From JAAZBV01 sp964499695 (GTDB lineage Bacteria; Desulfobacterota; DSM-4660; Desulfatiglandales; HGW-15), in assembly GCA_964499695.1 (NCBI GenBank), contig CAZCMD010000004.1, positions 1 to 64,000 on the forward strand: a DNA stretch of 64,000 nt, given 5' to 3'. Below the pieces are notes generated by a model. It did no database searches, was not told the origin of the DNA, and saw nothing but the letters and a program-made list of their open reading frames with translations. This document shows, piece after piece, positions 51,368-61,322 of the stretch. Numbering within the stretch: position 1 is the first letter of the stretch; each line of letters opens with the position of its first letter. Both the position numbers and the translations under genes were made by a program.

Positions 51368-53096
51368 AACCAGGGGCAATATCACTCTCGGCTTCTTCCC
51401 TGGTTGGGGCCTGCTCTTCCACTTCAAAGCCGCTTTCACCGTTATCAAAGCCAGGGGCACTCCCTTCAAAACCAGGGGCATCACCTTCAGTATCAGGAGC
51501 GGATTCCCCAGGGTAACCAGCAGCGCCTGACTGCTCCTTTTTGCCTTTGTGTTCAAGTGATATAGTAAGCCCCTGTGATTTACCATACTCCATAAAAGAG
51601 CCTTCGTTAAGTCTCACTGCGCCCATTGGGGTGACATAAATGGCAGACTGATTCTGCACAGGGCAGTGATGCTCGCAAAAACCGCAACCGGAACATCTCT
51701 CTTCCAGCACTTCAGGTACCGGTACAGCTATTCCGGGTTCATTCCTGAACTTTATGGCACTGTAGGGGCATACCTCATCACATACCATGCACCGCTTCTG
51801 GTGTTCCCAGGCCAGGCACATATCACGCATGATCCTCGCTGTACCTGTCTTTGCCCATCTCCTGTCCATGACATCAAGGGGCCTTATCGCTGCTGTCGGG
51901 CATACTGTACCGCAGTTGTTGCAGTCGGGGTTGCATGCTCCCCTTTTGGGCACAAGTGACGGGCTGAAAAGCCCCTCTATCCCGCGGGTAAACCACACAG
52001 GCTGAAGCGCATTATTGGGGCACGCGGCCATGCATTCTCCGCAGCGTACACACAGGGCCAGAAAATCATCTTCAGGTCTTGATCCGGGGGGCCTTATGAG
52101 ATCCTTTGGGGAAACCTGGCCAACCCCTGGTTTACCATAAACAGAATAAAGGCCTGTAAGATTTGCCGAGGCAAAAACCGCACCGGCAACCCCTGAGTAT
52201 AAAAGGGCGCGCCTTTCAGGTATGAAATCAGGGGCATCCTTGATCTTTTTCCTCTTAATATTAAAATCAATCGCATTAACCGGGCATACATCCCTGCATG
52301 TCAGACACCCTATACACTCTTTAAAGGATGTATTTTCAGGTGATATTTTATCAATAGCGCCCATCGGGCATGACCTTGTGCACTTTCCGCATTTTGTGCA
52401 TGTATCAGATACCCTCCTTTTCACAATGGAAAATTGAGAAAAGAGGGCAAGAATAGCGCCTGACGGGCATAAATACCTGCACCAGAACCGGGTATTGATT
52501 TTACCTGCAGCAAATACACCAATAAAAAACAGCAGAATAAAGAAAATCGTCGCAAACTTTGGTGCAGTGATATCTGCATAAGTCAGCCCGTAAATCTCAA
52601 AATGCTCAGCAACCGGATGTACTAAATCAAGACCCATCTGCCCCAGAAATGTAATAACCGGATAGATAAAGAGGCCATAGAACCTTGTGATAAGAGATAA
52701 TGGGGCTCCGACAAAAACAGCAGAAACACCAAAGATGGCTGAGACAGTAATAAAAAATAATAAAAAATATTTTATCCTGTACAGACCGGGTTTACCTTCA
52801 CCCTTTTTCTTTTTGATATTTTGCAGCCTGTCGCTGCAATCAATGGTTATGCCCATAGGGCATATATAGCCGCAGAAGATTCTTCCTAAAAACAGGGTAA
52901 AGAGAAGAACAATGACCGCCGGGATAAAGGAAATAAGAAAGACCCTTCCGCTCAATGCGGAACCAAAGACAATTAAAGGGTCCATACGGAGGTAGAGGTC
53001 AGTACGGACAAGGTCTATCCCTGCTGTGACTGTGATTATCAGTAAAATCAAAAATGCGGCCAGACTGAAAAACTGTATTACGGATCGAAATCTCAT
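51357..53096 (-). CDS. NapH/NosR-like membrane polyferredoxin with NapG-like C-terminal half
   Basis: A 579-residue protein with four or five TM helices in the N-terminal half, including GRIFCGYICPMG and FWCRYLCPSGAIL cysteine pairs of the NapH type. It then has ferredoxin motifs: CTKCGKCTRSCP, CIGCLTCRDVCP, CVRCGECMAACP, CNNCGTVCP, CMVCDEVCP and CSGCGFCEHHCP. That is enough for about six [4Fe-4S] clusters. The last 65 residues form an acidic, Gly/Pro-rich tail with repeated APGF units. It probably carries electrons between quinol and a periplasmic or cytoplasmic partner. It neighbours a DUF362 gene, a frequent pairing. Its stop overlaps the cysK-cysRS gene by 11 bp. Confidence 0.85.
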   Translation of the reverse strand: MRFRSVIQFFSLAAFLILLIITVTAGIDLVRTDLYLRMDPLIVFGSALSGRVFLISFIPAVIVLLFTLFLGRIFCGYICPMGITIDCSDRLQNIKKKKGEGKPGLYRIKYFLLFFITVSAIFGVSAVFVGAPLSLITRFYGLFIYPVITFLGQMGLDLVHPVAEHFEIYGLTYADITAPKFATIFFILLFFIGVFAAGKINTRFWCRYLCPSGAILALFSQFSIVKRRVSDTCTKCGKCTRSCPMGAIDKISPENTSFKECIGCLTCRDVCPVNAIDFNIKRKKIKDAPDFIPERRALLYSGVAGAVFASANLTGLYSVYGKPGVGQVSPKDLIRPPGSRPEDDFLALCVRCGECMAACPNNALQPVWFTRGIEGLFSPSLVPKRGACNPDCNNCGTVCPTAAIRPLDVMDRRWAKTGTARIMRDMCLAWEHQKRCMVCDEVCPYSAIKFRNEPGIAVPVPEVLEERCSGCGFCEHHCPVQNQSAIYVTPMGAVRLNEGSFMEYGKSQGLTISLEHKGKKEQSGAAGYPGESAPDTEGDAPGFEGSAPGFDNGESGFEVEEQAPTREEAESDIAPGFTE

Positions 53097-53178
53097 GTGT
53101 ATTCCTGAAAATAGGTTGCGATGTCAGCGCCCGTCATTTTAACGGGCACCGATAGTGTTGGAAAACCATTTGGAAAAA

Positions 53179-54144
53179 TCAGACCTGGATCTCCTTTACG
53201 GAAAGGTTCTCAATATCCATTCTGCCTAAGCCCCTTTCATGGGCCTCCTTAATATACTGTACCTGGGCAGGTTTATATTTTTTACCGTACCACGGGAACC
53301 GGGCCACGGCAAATGCATCAGCAGCCACCATGTCTTTTGAGGCGATAATGGTATCTTCCTTGAGCACCTTTCCCGGACCTCTTGGGCCGTTTGTGGAAAG
53401 CACCCTGGTAGCGTCAATCAGGGTCAGATCAGCCTTTAGCACGGTACACAAATCAACTACGGAGGATGATAATTCCTTGGTATGCATGCCGGAACGGTCC
53501 CAGCAAAGACCCATCATCCCTTTCATGGAAAGGCTGACACCTGTGGCAGTATGGGATTTTGCGACAGGCACAGAAATAAGGGTATCGACCTTAAGTGCCT
53601 CCTGGAATATCCCGTTTCGGCTCATCTTTTTTGCATCTTTTATTTCAGTATCCTTATAGAACCTGTCACTTGAGGCGCCTACAACCCTTGTGTTCTCCAG
53701 CTTTCCGCATGCATCAAGTATTCCGGAACGTTTAAGACAAGTATCGGTATCAAAAAGAGGATAATCTGCAATAAGGATATTTGATGCGCCTGCCTCATTG
53801 CACATCTTGACTATTTCAGTTACCACATCAGGGTGTGTTGTGGTGGCCATAGCAGGAGGGTTGGGGAAGCTCATATTGGGTTTTATCAGCACCTTGCCCC
53901 CCTTTTTTACAAATTTTTTCATACCGCCCAGGAGTTCAACAGCCGCCCTTACTGCCTTTGCTGCTTCCCCCTTTGCAACCGCTATATCCGGTAGAGGTTC
54001 TGCCAAAACCTTTTTAGGTAAAATAAGCCCGGAACTGGCGGCAGTAAGAAACAGTAGACCCTTCATCTGGTATTTCAGGAACTTCCTTCTGCTCAGCCGA
54101 TCTTCGATCAATCTGTCCATTTTTTCAAAATATTCTCTGTTCAT
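53179..54144 (-). CDS. DUF362 protein with Tat-type signal
   Basis: The ATG at 54144 (MNREYFEK) has GGAGAAT upstream, giving 321 residues. A twin-arginine signal SRRKFLKYQMKG followed by a hydrophobic segment suggests Tat export or membrane attachment. Blocks VLIKPNMSFPNPP, THPDVVTEIVKMCNEAGA, VPVAKSHTATGVSLSMKGMM and STNGPRGPG are typical of DUF362, a family of unknown function often next to iron-sulfur proteins. It precedes the polyferredoxin gene on the same strand with an 82-bp gap, so they may act together in a redox pathway. Confidence 0.88.
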   Translation of the reverse strand: MNREYFEKMDRLIEDRLSRRKFLKYQMKGLLFLTAASSGLILPKKVLAEPLPDIAVAKGEAAKAVRAAVELLGGMKKFVKKGGKVLIKPNMSFPNPPAMATTTHPDVVTEIVKMCNEAGASNILIADYPLFDTDTCLKRSGILDACGKLENTRVVGASSDRFYKDTEIKDAKKMSRNGIFQEALKVDTLISVPVAKSHTATGVSLSMKGMMGLCWDRSGMHTKELSSSVVDLCTVLKADLTLIDATRVLSTNGPRGPGKVLKEDTIIASKDMVAADAFAVARFPWYGKKYKPAQVQYIKEAHERGLGRMDIENLSVKEIQV

Positions 54145-54226
54145 CAAGATTCTCCATATGAAACCTGTATGACCCACAGTTTAACAATCAATATGGATTT
54201 TTCAACCACTTTCTGGGGCCATAAAT

Positions 54227-55396
54227 TTATAATGAGCTGAGTACTGTTTTTATCCTTTCAAGTGCTTTTATCAGGGTCTTTCTCGTGCATGCAAGATTTA
54301 TCCTCTGAAACCCCTCTCCGCCTGCACCGAACTGTGGCCCGTTATCAAGCCATACCTTTGCCTTTTCTATAAGGGTCTCATCTATTGCAGCATCAGTTAA
54401 ACTGTAGCCTGAAAAATCAAGCCATGAAAGATAGGTACCTTCCAGGTCAGCTACTTTTATCCGCGGTAGATTATCCTCTATATATCTTCTCATAAATAAA
54501 TAATTTTCATGGATATAAAGAAGCAGTTCATCAAGCCACCCTTCACAGAGGTTATATGCTGTTTCAGTTGCAAGAAGGCCGAATATATTGGGTGTTGAAA
54601 CAGATAATCTCTGCACCAGCTTTTGAAAAGAAACCCTGAGTTTTTGATCACTGATAATGATATTGGAGCAGCAAAGCCCTGCAAGGTTAAAGCTCTTGCT
54701 CGCCGCAGTGCAGGTTATTATCTTTGTATTTACCCCTGAAGATATCTCTGCCATCACACTGTGCCTGTAACCCGGCATGATCAGGTCTGAATGTATCTCA
54801 TCTGATAAAATCAGGGTATCATATCTCATGCACAAATCATTAAGTGTTTGAAGCTCATCAATTGTCCATACCCTCCCAACAGGGTTATGGGGGCTGCACA
54901 GCACCATCATTGATGCACCATCTTTCAGGAGCTGCTCAAGACCCGCAAAATCCATGACATATCGATTATCTTTTATGATCAGCCTGTTTTCCGCAACTCT
55001 GCGGTTACCGGCCTCTATAACCTTCTTAAAGGGGTGATAAACGGGCGGCTGAATTATGATTTTATCCCCTTCATCGGTAAATGTCTCTATTGCGGCACTG
55101 AATGCAGATACGACTCCAGGGGTTGTAACAATCCATTCCCTGTCAACATCCCAGTTGTGCCTTTTTTTCATCCAGCTTACCACTGCCTGCCTGTATGAAT
55201 CTGCGGGGTATGTATACCCGAATATGCCATGTTTTGCCCTTTTAATTAGTGCATTAGTGATCTCATCAGGCACCCTGAAATCCATATCAGCAACCCACAT
55301 GGGGATAATATCATTACCGCCGCGGGATTCTCTAAGGTCCCATTTGACAGACCCGCTCTGCCCCCGTTTGATCTCTTTATTAAAATCGTATTTCAT
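54227..55396 (-). CDS. PLP-dependent C-S lyase (MalY/PatB family)
   Basis: A 389-residue aminotransferase-fold protein. IIPMWVADMDFRVPDEI near the N-terminus and TPGVVSAFSAAIE are typical of MalY/PatB cystathionine beta-lyases. CSPHNPVGRVW and SDEIHSDLIMPGYRH bind the cofactor, and the PLP lysine is in TAASKSFNLAGLCCS. It would release thiols from cystathionine or cysteine conjugates. The neighbouring cysK-cysRS-like gene also concerns cysteine. The ribosome site is weak. Confidence 0.88.
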   Translation of the reverse strand: MKYDFNKEIKRGQSGSVKWDLRESRGGNDIIPMWVADMDFRVPDEITNALIKRAKHGIFGYTYPADSYRQAVVSWMKKRHNWDVDREWIVTTPGVVSAFSAAIETFTDEGDKIIIQPPVYHPFKKVIEAGNRRVAENRLIIKDNRYVMDFAGLEQLLKDGASMMVLCSPHNPVGRVWTIDELQTLNDLCMRYDTLILSDEIHSDLIMPGYRHSVMAEISSGVNTKIITCTAASKSFNLAGLCCSNIIISDQKLRVSFQKLVQRLSVSTPNIFGLLATETAYNLCEGWLDELLLYIHENYLFMRRYIEDNLPRIKVADLEGTYLSWLDFSGYSLTDAAIDETLIEKAKVWLDNGPQFGAGGEGFQRINLACTRKTLIKALERIKTVLSSL

Positions 55397-55437
55397 AAAG
55401 GTATAATAACCTGTAATAACCGGTTGACAATGAAGAC

Positions 55438-56988
55438 TTATCTATAATATTTCGGATCAATCTCATATTTTTTCACCTTGTACCCGAAGATCCTTTCAGT
55501 TGTTTTCAGGGACTGGGCAGCCTTTCTCATGTTGCCACGGCTGCTTTTAAGGGAATCAATGATCATATCCCTTTCAAAGTTGGCAACGGAGTCTTCAAGT
55601 GACATTGACTGCTGAGTGCCTGTTTCCTCCGCGGTCTGGAGTGTCATGGGCAGGTGATAGCTGTGTATTACCTGGCCGTCACACAAAAGCACCGCCCTTT
55701 CTATACAGTTTTCAAGCTCCCTGACATTTCCGGGCCAGTGATAACGGGTAAGTGCATCTATTGCAGGGGTGGATATCCTTTTTATATCCTTATTGTATTC
55801 CTTTGAATACTTTTCAAGAAAGAAATCTGCAAGCATAAGCACATCGGCCTCTCTTTCTCTTAAGGAAGGGAGATAAATCGGGTAGACATTGAGCCTGTAA
55901 AAAAGGTCCTCCCTGAAGGTGCCCTTTTCTACCGCATCAACAAGGTCAATATTGGTGGCTGCAATAATGCGGACATTAACCTTTATTACATGTGTACCTC
56001 CGAGCCTCTCAAGCTCCCTCTCCTGGATAACCCGGAGCAGTTTTCCCTGGCTCTCAAGAAGAAGAGAGCCAATTTCATCAAGAAAGATTGTCCCGTTGTT
56101 GGCAAGCTCGAACTTGCCTGCCTTTTGCATGCCTGCACCTGTGAAAGCCCCCTTCATGTAACCGAATAGCTCGGCCTCAACAAGGTTGCCTGGGAGTGCT
56201 GCGCAGTTTACCTTTATAAACGGGTTTGATGTGCGCAGACTGTTATAGTGTATTGCATTTGCGACCAGTTCCTTGCCTGTCCCGCTTTCACCCAGGAGCA
56301 ACACATTGGCATTGCTTTTTGCCACCTGACTTATAAGATGGAATACCTCCTGCATCTTATGGCTGTTACCTATAATATTGCTGAAGCTGTATTTCTTGCC
56401 AAGCTCCTTTTTGAGCATGAGGTTTTCCATATTAAGCTGATCCTTTTCCTTGTTGATCAGCTCAAGCATGGCTACCTTCTGGGCTATCAGGCTGCTGATT
56501 ACAGATAAAAGCCTGACATCCTCCTCAGGTGATTCACTCTCTTCAAACAGGCGGTCAACACTTAAAGAGCCTATGACATGGGCGCTGCCTTTTATGGGCA
56601 CACAAAAAAATGCAATCTTTGATTTGTCTATATTGCTTCTTGCGCCTGTACGGTCAAGGAAAAGGGGTTCTTCATCAAGCCTCGGAACAGCCATTGGCCT
56701 CCCGGTCTCGATGACCCTCCCGGTTATTCCTTCGCCCAGTTTATAGCGTCCTTTTGTCTTTGCGCTTGAGGATATCCCATGGGCCACTTCAATGCGTATC
56801 TCCCCGGTTTCATAATTTAAAAGGGAGATAGACCCCCTGCTCATACCCAGGTATTCTTCAAGGAGATCAAGCACCTTGTACAGGGCCTTCCTGAGATCAA
56901 GGGTCCCATGTATGGCCTTTGTAATCTCGTACAGGCATTTGATCTCATCCGGCTTTGGATTTACTTTTTTTTCTGGCATTAAATACAC
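55438..56988 (-). CDS. NifA-like sigma-54-dependent transcriptional activator
   Basis: A 516-residue regulator. Residues about 15-180 are a GAF sensor domain. Residues about 205-435 are an AAA+ domain with Walker A GESGTGKELVANAIH, the sigma-54 contact motif GAFTGA and Walker B GTIFLDEIG. The C-terminus (MRKAAQSLKTTERIFGYKVK, ending DPKYYR) is the Fis-type helix-turn-helix of NifA family members. The start may be GTG at 56988 or ATG at 56979. No nif gene is seen in the window, so nitrogen control is not supported; NifA-type proteins also serve other regulons. It is 41 bp upstream of the MalY-like gene. Confidence 0.92.
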   Translation of the reverse strand: MYLMPEKKVNPKPDEIKCLYEITKAIHGTLDLRKALYKVLDLLEEYLGMSRGSISLLNYETGEIRIEVAHGISSSAKTKGRYKLGEGITGRVIETGRPMAVPRLDEEPLFLDRTGARSNIDKSKIAFFCVPIKGSAHVIGSLSVDRLFEESESPEEDVRLLSVISSLIAQKVAMLELINKEKDQLNMENLMLKKELGKKYSFSNIIGNSHKMQEVFHLISQVAKSNANVLLLGESGTGKELVANAIHYNSLRTSNPFIKVNCAALPGNLVEAELFGYMKGAFTGAGMQKAGKFELANNGTIFLDEIGSLLLESQGKLLRVIQERELERLGGTHVIKVNVRIIAATNIDLVDAVEKGTFREDLFYRLNVYPIYLPSLREREADVLMLADFFLEKYSKEYNKDIKRISTPAIDALTRYHWPGNVRELENCIERAVLLCDGQVIHSYHLPMTLQTAEETGTQQSMSLEDSVANFERDMIIDSLKSSRGNMRKAAQSLKTTERIFGYKVKKYEIDPKYYR

Positions 56989-57125
56989 TCATTTATCTGT
57001 TGTCGTTTACCATAATCCAAAATTGAATTAATGGTATATAGTGATTACAAAAATGTATTTAATTATGCAATCACTATTTCATAATATTGATATTTTCCAG
57101 ATAAAGAGGGAGGGCAGCCTGTAAC

Positions 57126-57716
57126 TCAGCCACTGGCGTTTTCTTTTTCATTGGTCTTTGACGAGGCGATCAGATAGGTAATTTTCGAGATCACAAGACC
57201 CCGTATGAGGTACTCTATTGAAAAACGCTGGGAGTCTGTAAGCTCATCAAACTCCATTATATCTATGACATTTCTTACCATTGACTCTATAGAGAGAAAA
57301 ATATTCTTCTGCTTGGGGTTCAGATTACCCTTTTTGACCCTGCCCCACACAGCCGGTACAATATATGTTATAGGATTAACGAGCAGGTCTTTCTTATGGA
57401 TGGAAAAGATGGTGTCTGTTGTTTCATCTATAATCTGCTTGATCCGTAAAATAGAAGAGCTGTCATCACTGTTTGACATGGAAAAATGGATCAGCTTATG
57501 ATCCCTGGTATCAGTATCATTATAGCTGGCTGTTATTGATTTATCTTTATCTCTCATCATTATTTCAACTGGATATCCTATATTGTCATTGCAGGTTTTA
57601 TAACTCTGTTGCCTTTTACCTATCAATAATCGTGCCAATTTGAATATCTTGAAATTTTCCAGTAATAACAGGTCGATATACAGATGTTCACCTTTATGAG
57701 ACCTGATCCAAGCCAA
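57126..57716 (-). CDS. Unknown protein
   Basis: A 196-residue frame with balanced composition and a helical C-terminal half (NPKQKNIFLSIESMVRNVID, DSQRFSIEYLIRGLVISKIT). No domain was recognised, and no signal peptide. The start is unclear: the first codon of the open stretch used here is TTG and a good ribosome site is lacking, so the true start may be further in. It lies on the same strand as its neighbours, but 137 bp from the activator gene. A regulator or phage-like product cannot be told apart. Confidence 0.5.
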   Translation of the reverse strand: MAWIRSHKGEHLYIDLLLLENFKIFKLARLLIGKRQQSYKTCNDNIGYPVEIMMRDKDKSITASYNDTDTRDHKLIHFSMSNSDDSSSILRIKQIIDETTDTIFSIHKKDLLVNPITYIVPAVWGRVKKGNLNPKQKNIFLSIESMVRNVIDIMEFDELTDSQRFSIEYLIRGLVISKITYLIASSKTNEKENASG

Positions 57717-57954
57717 TTTGTTGCCATGAACGGGAAATTCATGCCATTAATTTGACGTAACATATTGAATAATAAAATAAAAAATCAATGCAAACAAAAT
57801 GACAGGAAAATGCATAAATAGCCATTAATACGGGTATTATGATGTAGAAACTATAAAAAAAGACAGGGAAGAGCTGATTCAGGACCTCCTTTTCAGTTAT
57901 AAACAGAGCATGTTATAATTAGCAGGCAACAGGATATCCAAATGGACATCAGTT

Positions 57955-59502
57955 TCAATTCAGATAACGAATTTCATCTCTGGCGATCTTATTACAGTCG
58001 ACTCCATCCTTTGACATTGGATCCAATGCTTTATAACAATCTAAGATTTTTCTGCATACACTGGACGCCTGTTTGCTTTTTTTGGCTTCATTACTGTAAA
58101 AGGAGGCTGGTTGTTTGCCTATATCCGGATTTAAGTCTCCGGCAGAAGATACAAATTGTGGAGTTCCGTATGGCGTATATGAATTTCTTCTGGCAGGAAG
58201 AGCACTATAATATCCTGAAACTCCACTACCCTCCCTGCTTGCCTGTCCGAGAGCGCCAATTTCTGCCATCTGCTTTGCCTTCATATCAGCCTGCACCTGT
58301 GCTGCCCATTCCCCGGCTACTGCAAGAGCTGCCATGCCTATTATTTTCCACATCTCGGTATTTTTAATGTTTTTTGCTGTTGCATCATACTGATCTGATG
58401 CCTTATCAAAAAATCCTGCGGCCCATCCATAACACTTTACCATTCTATCATGATCATGATTCCCTGGCTTATTAAGATATTTATCCTCATAAAACCGAGC
58501 GAACCATAAATACCTTAATGCTGATTCAAGCGGCTGTATCTCATCGTCTTCCATTTCAGCTATATCTGCATCAACGTAATAAAGTTTTTCAGCAATGAGG
58601 TTCTGAAATGCCGCCCAGTACATTATACTTGAACCTTTTGGCAATGCAGCGTTCACAGATGCCTTACCTGAGATGAGTGCATCAACAATATCTGTATGAC
58701 CAAGTCTCACTGCATGGGCCAGAGGTGTAAAACCGACAGTATCTATCAGTTCTGTTTTTGCTCCGGCCTGTATAAGCATGTGTGTAATGTCCGCATTTCC
58801 CATTCGTGCGGCCCACGTTAATGCACAAGCTCCATTAACATCTACTGCATCCAAATCTGCTTCTGTATTTACTAACTGTTTTACAATACCGGTGTGACCA
58901 AACCTGGCAGCCAGAATTAAAGGGGTTTCATTCATTCTGGATACAGGGTTTTGAGGAGCGCCTGAAGAATACAAATAGTCCAGGGCCTCACTGTTTCCAT
59001 AGGCGGCTGATTCAAGTACTGCTGCTGATATCTCCCCAGTATTGCCTGTACCGGTTTTTGCTGTAACAGCCTTTACCATCTCAATATGGATCTTACGAAT
59101 AGCCCACCTTAATGGCGATACCCCTTCGTTATCAGTAAGATCAGGACTGGCCCCAGCGTCCAGTAATTTATTCAGAATGACTGCATCATTATTTTTTACT
59201 GCGGCTATTACAGGTGTTTCACCATTAACCGGATTCTGTTGATCCGGCTCAGCCCCATTAGCGAGCAGGATATCGACATATTCCGCTTGCCTGTTTTTTA
59301 CTGCAACTATCAGGGGTGTTTCTCCATATTCGTTTTGCATAGATAACTGGTCTTTATCCGATGCGGCTTTTTGAACCGATGAGGCATCTCCTGCTGTCAA
59401 GGCCTGATGGATTGGAGATACGATGATTTCATCCGGTGTCCTGATGCACCCGCTAAACATACCTGCTGATAAAATTAATAAAACCCAACCATTCAGTCGC
59501 AT
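57955..59502 (-). CDS. Ankyrin-repeat lipoprotein
   Basis: A 515-residue protein with a lipobox (LSAGMFSGC, Cys near residue 19), so it is probably a lipoprotein. Seven or so ankyrin repeats cover about residues 30-290 (GETPLIVAVKNRQAEYVDIL, GVSPLRWAI, NETPLILAARFGHTGIVKQL, GFTPLAHAVRLGHTDIVDAL). The C-terminal 200 residues are not recognised. Ankyrin repeats bind proteins; the partner is unknown. It is the last of a three-gene lipoprotein operon. The ribosome site is GGGGG. Confidence 0.85.
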   Translation of the reverse strand: MRLNGWVLLILSAGMFSGCIRTPDEIIVSPIHQALTAGDASSVQKAASDKDQLSMQNEYGETPLIVAVKNRQAEYVDILLANGAEPDQQNPVNGETPVIAAVKNNDAVILNKLLDAGASPDLTDNEGVSPLRWAIRKIHIEMVKAVTAKTGTGNTGEISAAVLESAAYGNSEALDYLYSSGAPQNPVSRMNETPLILAARFGHTGIVKQLVNTEADLDAVDVNGACALTWAARMGNADITHMLIQAGAKTELIDTVGFTPLAHAVRLGHTDIVDALISGKASVNAALPKGSSIMYWAAFQNLIAEKLYYVDADIAEMEDDEIQPLESALRYLWFARFYEDKYLNKPGNHDHDRMVKCYGWAAGFFDKASDQYDATAKNIKNTEMWKIIGMAALAVAGEWAAQVQADMKAKQMAEIGALGQASREGSGVSGYYSALPARRNSYTPYGTPQFVSSAGDLNPDIGKQPASFYSNEAKKSKQASSVCRKILDCYKALDPMSKDGVDCNKIARDEIRYLN

Positions 59503-59554
59503 GATTCTACCCCCTTTTTCTGCATATCCTTCTCTGGATAAGACGATATGGATA

Positions 59555-60067
59555 TTACTGTTTCTTTATATCCTTTGGTGTAAGTATCTGACGACTTTCC
59601 TTCAGCATTTCGCCTGCTTCTTCAACAGACAATTGCCTTACCGCTACCATACCTTCATTTATTATCCCTGATACAAAATATGCCCTTCCGGGGAAGGTCT
59701 CAACCCTGACCCTCCCTGAGGCGCTTCTTATATCAGGGCTCCAGATGGAATGACCCGTTGATGTGACCTCATGCGTTCCTGGCGACACATAATAAATCAC
59801 ATGGGAATAGGATGCTACCGGCCCAACCTCTTCACCATCTATCTGGGCGAACATACGCCCTGCACACGCTACAAGATTGAATTCCCGAATAAATATAATG
59901 GCAGACATATCAGGCGGCACATTATTAATAATCTCCTGTATGCCGGGGTTTTTATCACTATAATATACTCGCCAGTTTTTATTGGGCTTGCACAATATGG
60001 ATTTGGTGCAACTGTAAAAAACCATAAGGGTTAAGATGAGAAAAGCTAATCTAAGTATTCTTGTCAT
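59555..60067 (-). CDS. Small lipoprotein, DUF2846-like
   Basis: A 170-residue protein with lipobox VFYSC near residue 20. The central part reads IIFIREFNLVACAGRMFAQI, then HVIYYVSPGTHEV and FPGRAYFVSG, the beta-rich pattern of DUF2846-like lipoproteins. The function is unknown. Its ATG overlaps the stop of the upstream gene (ATGA) and it has a strong AGGAGGAAAAT site, so the pair is co-translated. The ankyrin lipoprotein follows. Confidence 0.75.
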   Translation of the reverse strand: MTRILRLAFLILTLMVFYSCTKSILCKPNKNWRVYYSDKNPGIQEIINNVPPDMSAIIFIREFNLVACAGRMFAQIDGEEVGPVASYSHVIYYVSPGTHEVTSTGHSIWSPDIRSASGRVRVETFPGRAYFVSGIINEGMVAVRQLSVEEAGEMLKESRQILTPKDIKKQ

Positions 60068-61170
60068 GATATTTTCCTCCTGACAGGCAAATCATATTTT
60101 TTACCTTTAGTATCTGTTACCGTGCCCCGGCCAAAGACATAGGTAAGGCCATCATCCTTTAACAGGAGAAAGCATATTGGTTCTTCCGTATCGCTTTTTA
60201 TTGTCCACCCCGGGAAAAAATTTACAATCTCCCCTTTAAAGCGAAAAAGGCTGTTTTCACCATTCGGAACAACCACTTCAGGGCCTGACATAAGCCCGTC
60301 TGATCCCAGTGAATATGGAACAATCTCCTGCGGCAAATCTGTGTATATGACAAAGCAAGGCGTGTTTGAAAAATTCTGGATTCTTATAGTGCAGTGACTT
60401 GTAACATTCTTCCGGTATTTTGAAGGATCAGTCACTACAGAATCTCCTTTTGTAGCCAGCAGGGCATTGGAGATATCCCCATCTGAATCCGGTGGAGTTA
60501 TTATTCCTCCTACACTGTAAACATCTGCGAGTTCATCACTCCCGGTAATTTGAAAAGAAGATGCAATGCCTTTTGGGGAGTTTCCTTTATCAGTATTAGA
60601 TACGACAACAGGATTACCAGTAAGGTCAGGCTGGATTTCCGGAAAAGAGATCCTCTGTTCTTTGGGCAAAAGCATAATCGCCTTGATAAGGACATTTAGA
60701 ATTTCCTGCTTTTGCTCTGCTGTTGTTTCTTCGGATGATACACCGGATTCTGCAAACATCATGATCTGATCCGGGGTTAACAACCCTGCATTGGCCTCTT
60801 TATGTGCTGCTGCTATTGCAAGCTTATTAATAGATGAAACGGCATCCTTGGCTTTATCACTTTCAGGGTACTTTTGTAAAAACCCATAATAGGAGTCTAT
60901 AGAGTTTTCTTTTATGGCCCTATCCCAACTCTCTTTAGTTGTGATTATTTTGATATTATCTTTGGCCTGTGTAACATACTTTCCTTCGGGATATTCATTA
61001 ATATAGGATTCATATGAATCAAAAGTATCCTGCTTTGCAGCTTTTTCCCATCTTCGGGAGTCGTTGTCACATCCTGAAATAGTAAATATTGCAATAAACA
61101 GAATACTCATTGCAAACAAACTAACCGGAAAACTGTTAATAAAACTTAATTTTTTAAAGTAAATAGTCAT
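60064..61170 (-). CDS. Lipoprotein of unknown function
   Basis: A 368-residue protein. The N-terminus has a hydrophobic signal with lipobox FTISGC near residue 34. Two adjacent repeats (SYESYINEYPEGKYVTQAKD and SYYGFLQKYPESDKAKDAV) resemble the tetratricopeptide-like outer-membrane lipoprotein repeats. The C-terminal half (about 190-368) was not recognised. It has an AGGAG site and is the first gene of a three-gene lipoprotein operon. An envelope role is likely but the specific function is unknown. Confidence 0.75.
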   Translation of the reverse strand: MTIYFKKLSFINSFPVSLFAMSILFIAIFTISGCDNDSRRWEKAAKQDTFDSYESYINEYPEGKYVTQAKDNIKIITTKESWDRAIKENSIDSYYGFLQKYPESDKAKDAVSSINKLAIAAAHKEANAGLLTPDQIMMFAESGVSSEETTAEQKQEILNVLIKAIMLLPKEQRISFPEIQPDLTGNPVVVSNTDKGNSPKGIASSFQITGSDELADVYSVGGIITPPDSDGDISNALLATKGDSVVTDPSKYRKNVTSHCTIRIQNFSNTPCFVIYTDLPQEIVPYSLGSDGLMSGPEVVVPNGENSLFRFKGEIVNFFPGWTIKSDTEEPICFLLLKDDGLTYVFGRGTVTDTKGKKYDLPVRRKIS

Positions 61171-61322
61171 ATGAATCTCCTTATGCTGTTAATTAACAAG
61201 ATATTATAATGTTTATGTAAAGGCCTGGGCCCTTGACATTGGACATGACTCGTAAATTAAAACAGTTCAGTCGAAACATACTTATACTCTGTCTGCCTGA
61301 CACGTGACTTACAGAAAATGGG

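Noticed and set aside
55438..56988. True nitrogenase regulator NifA
   Set aside because: The C-terminus is NifA-like, but no nif genes are in the window, so only the family is called.
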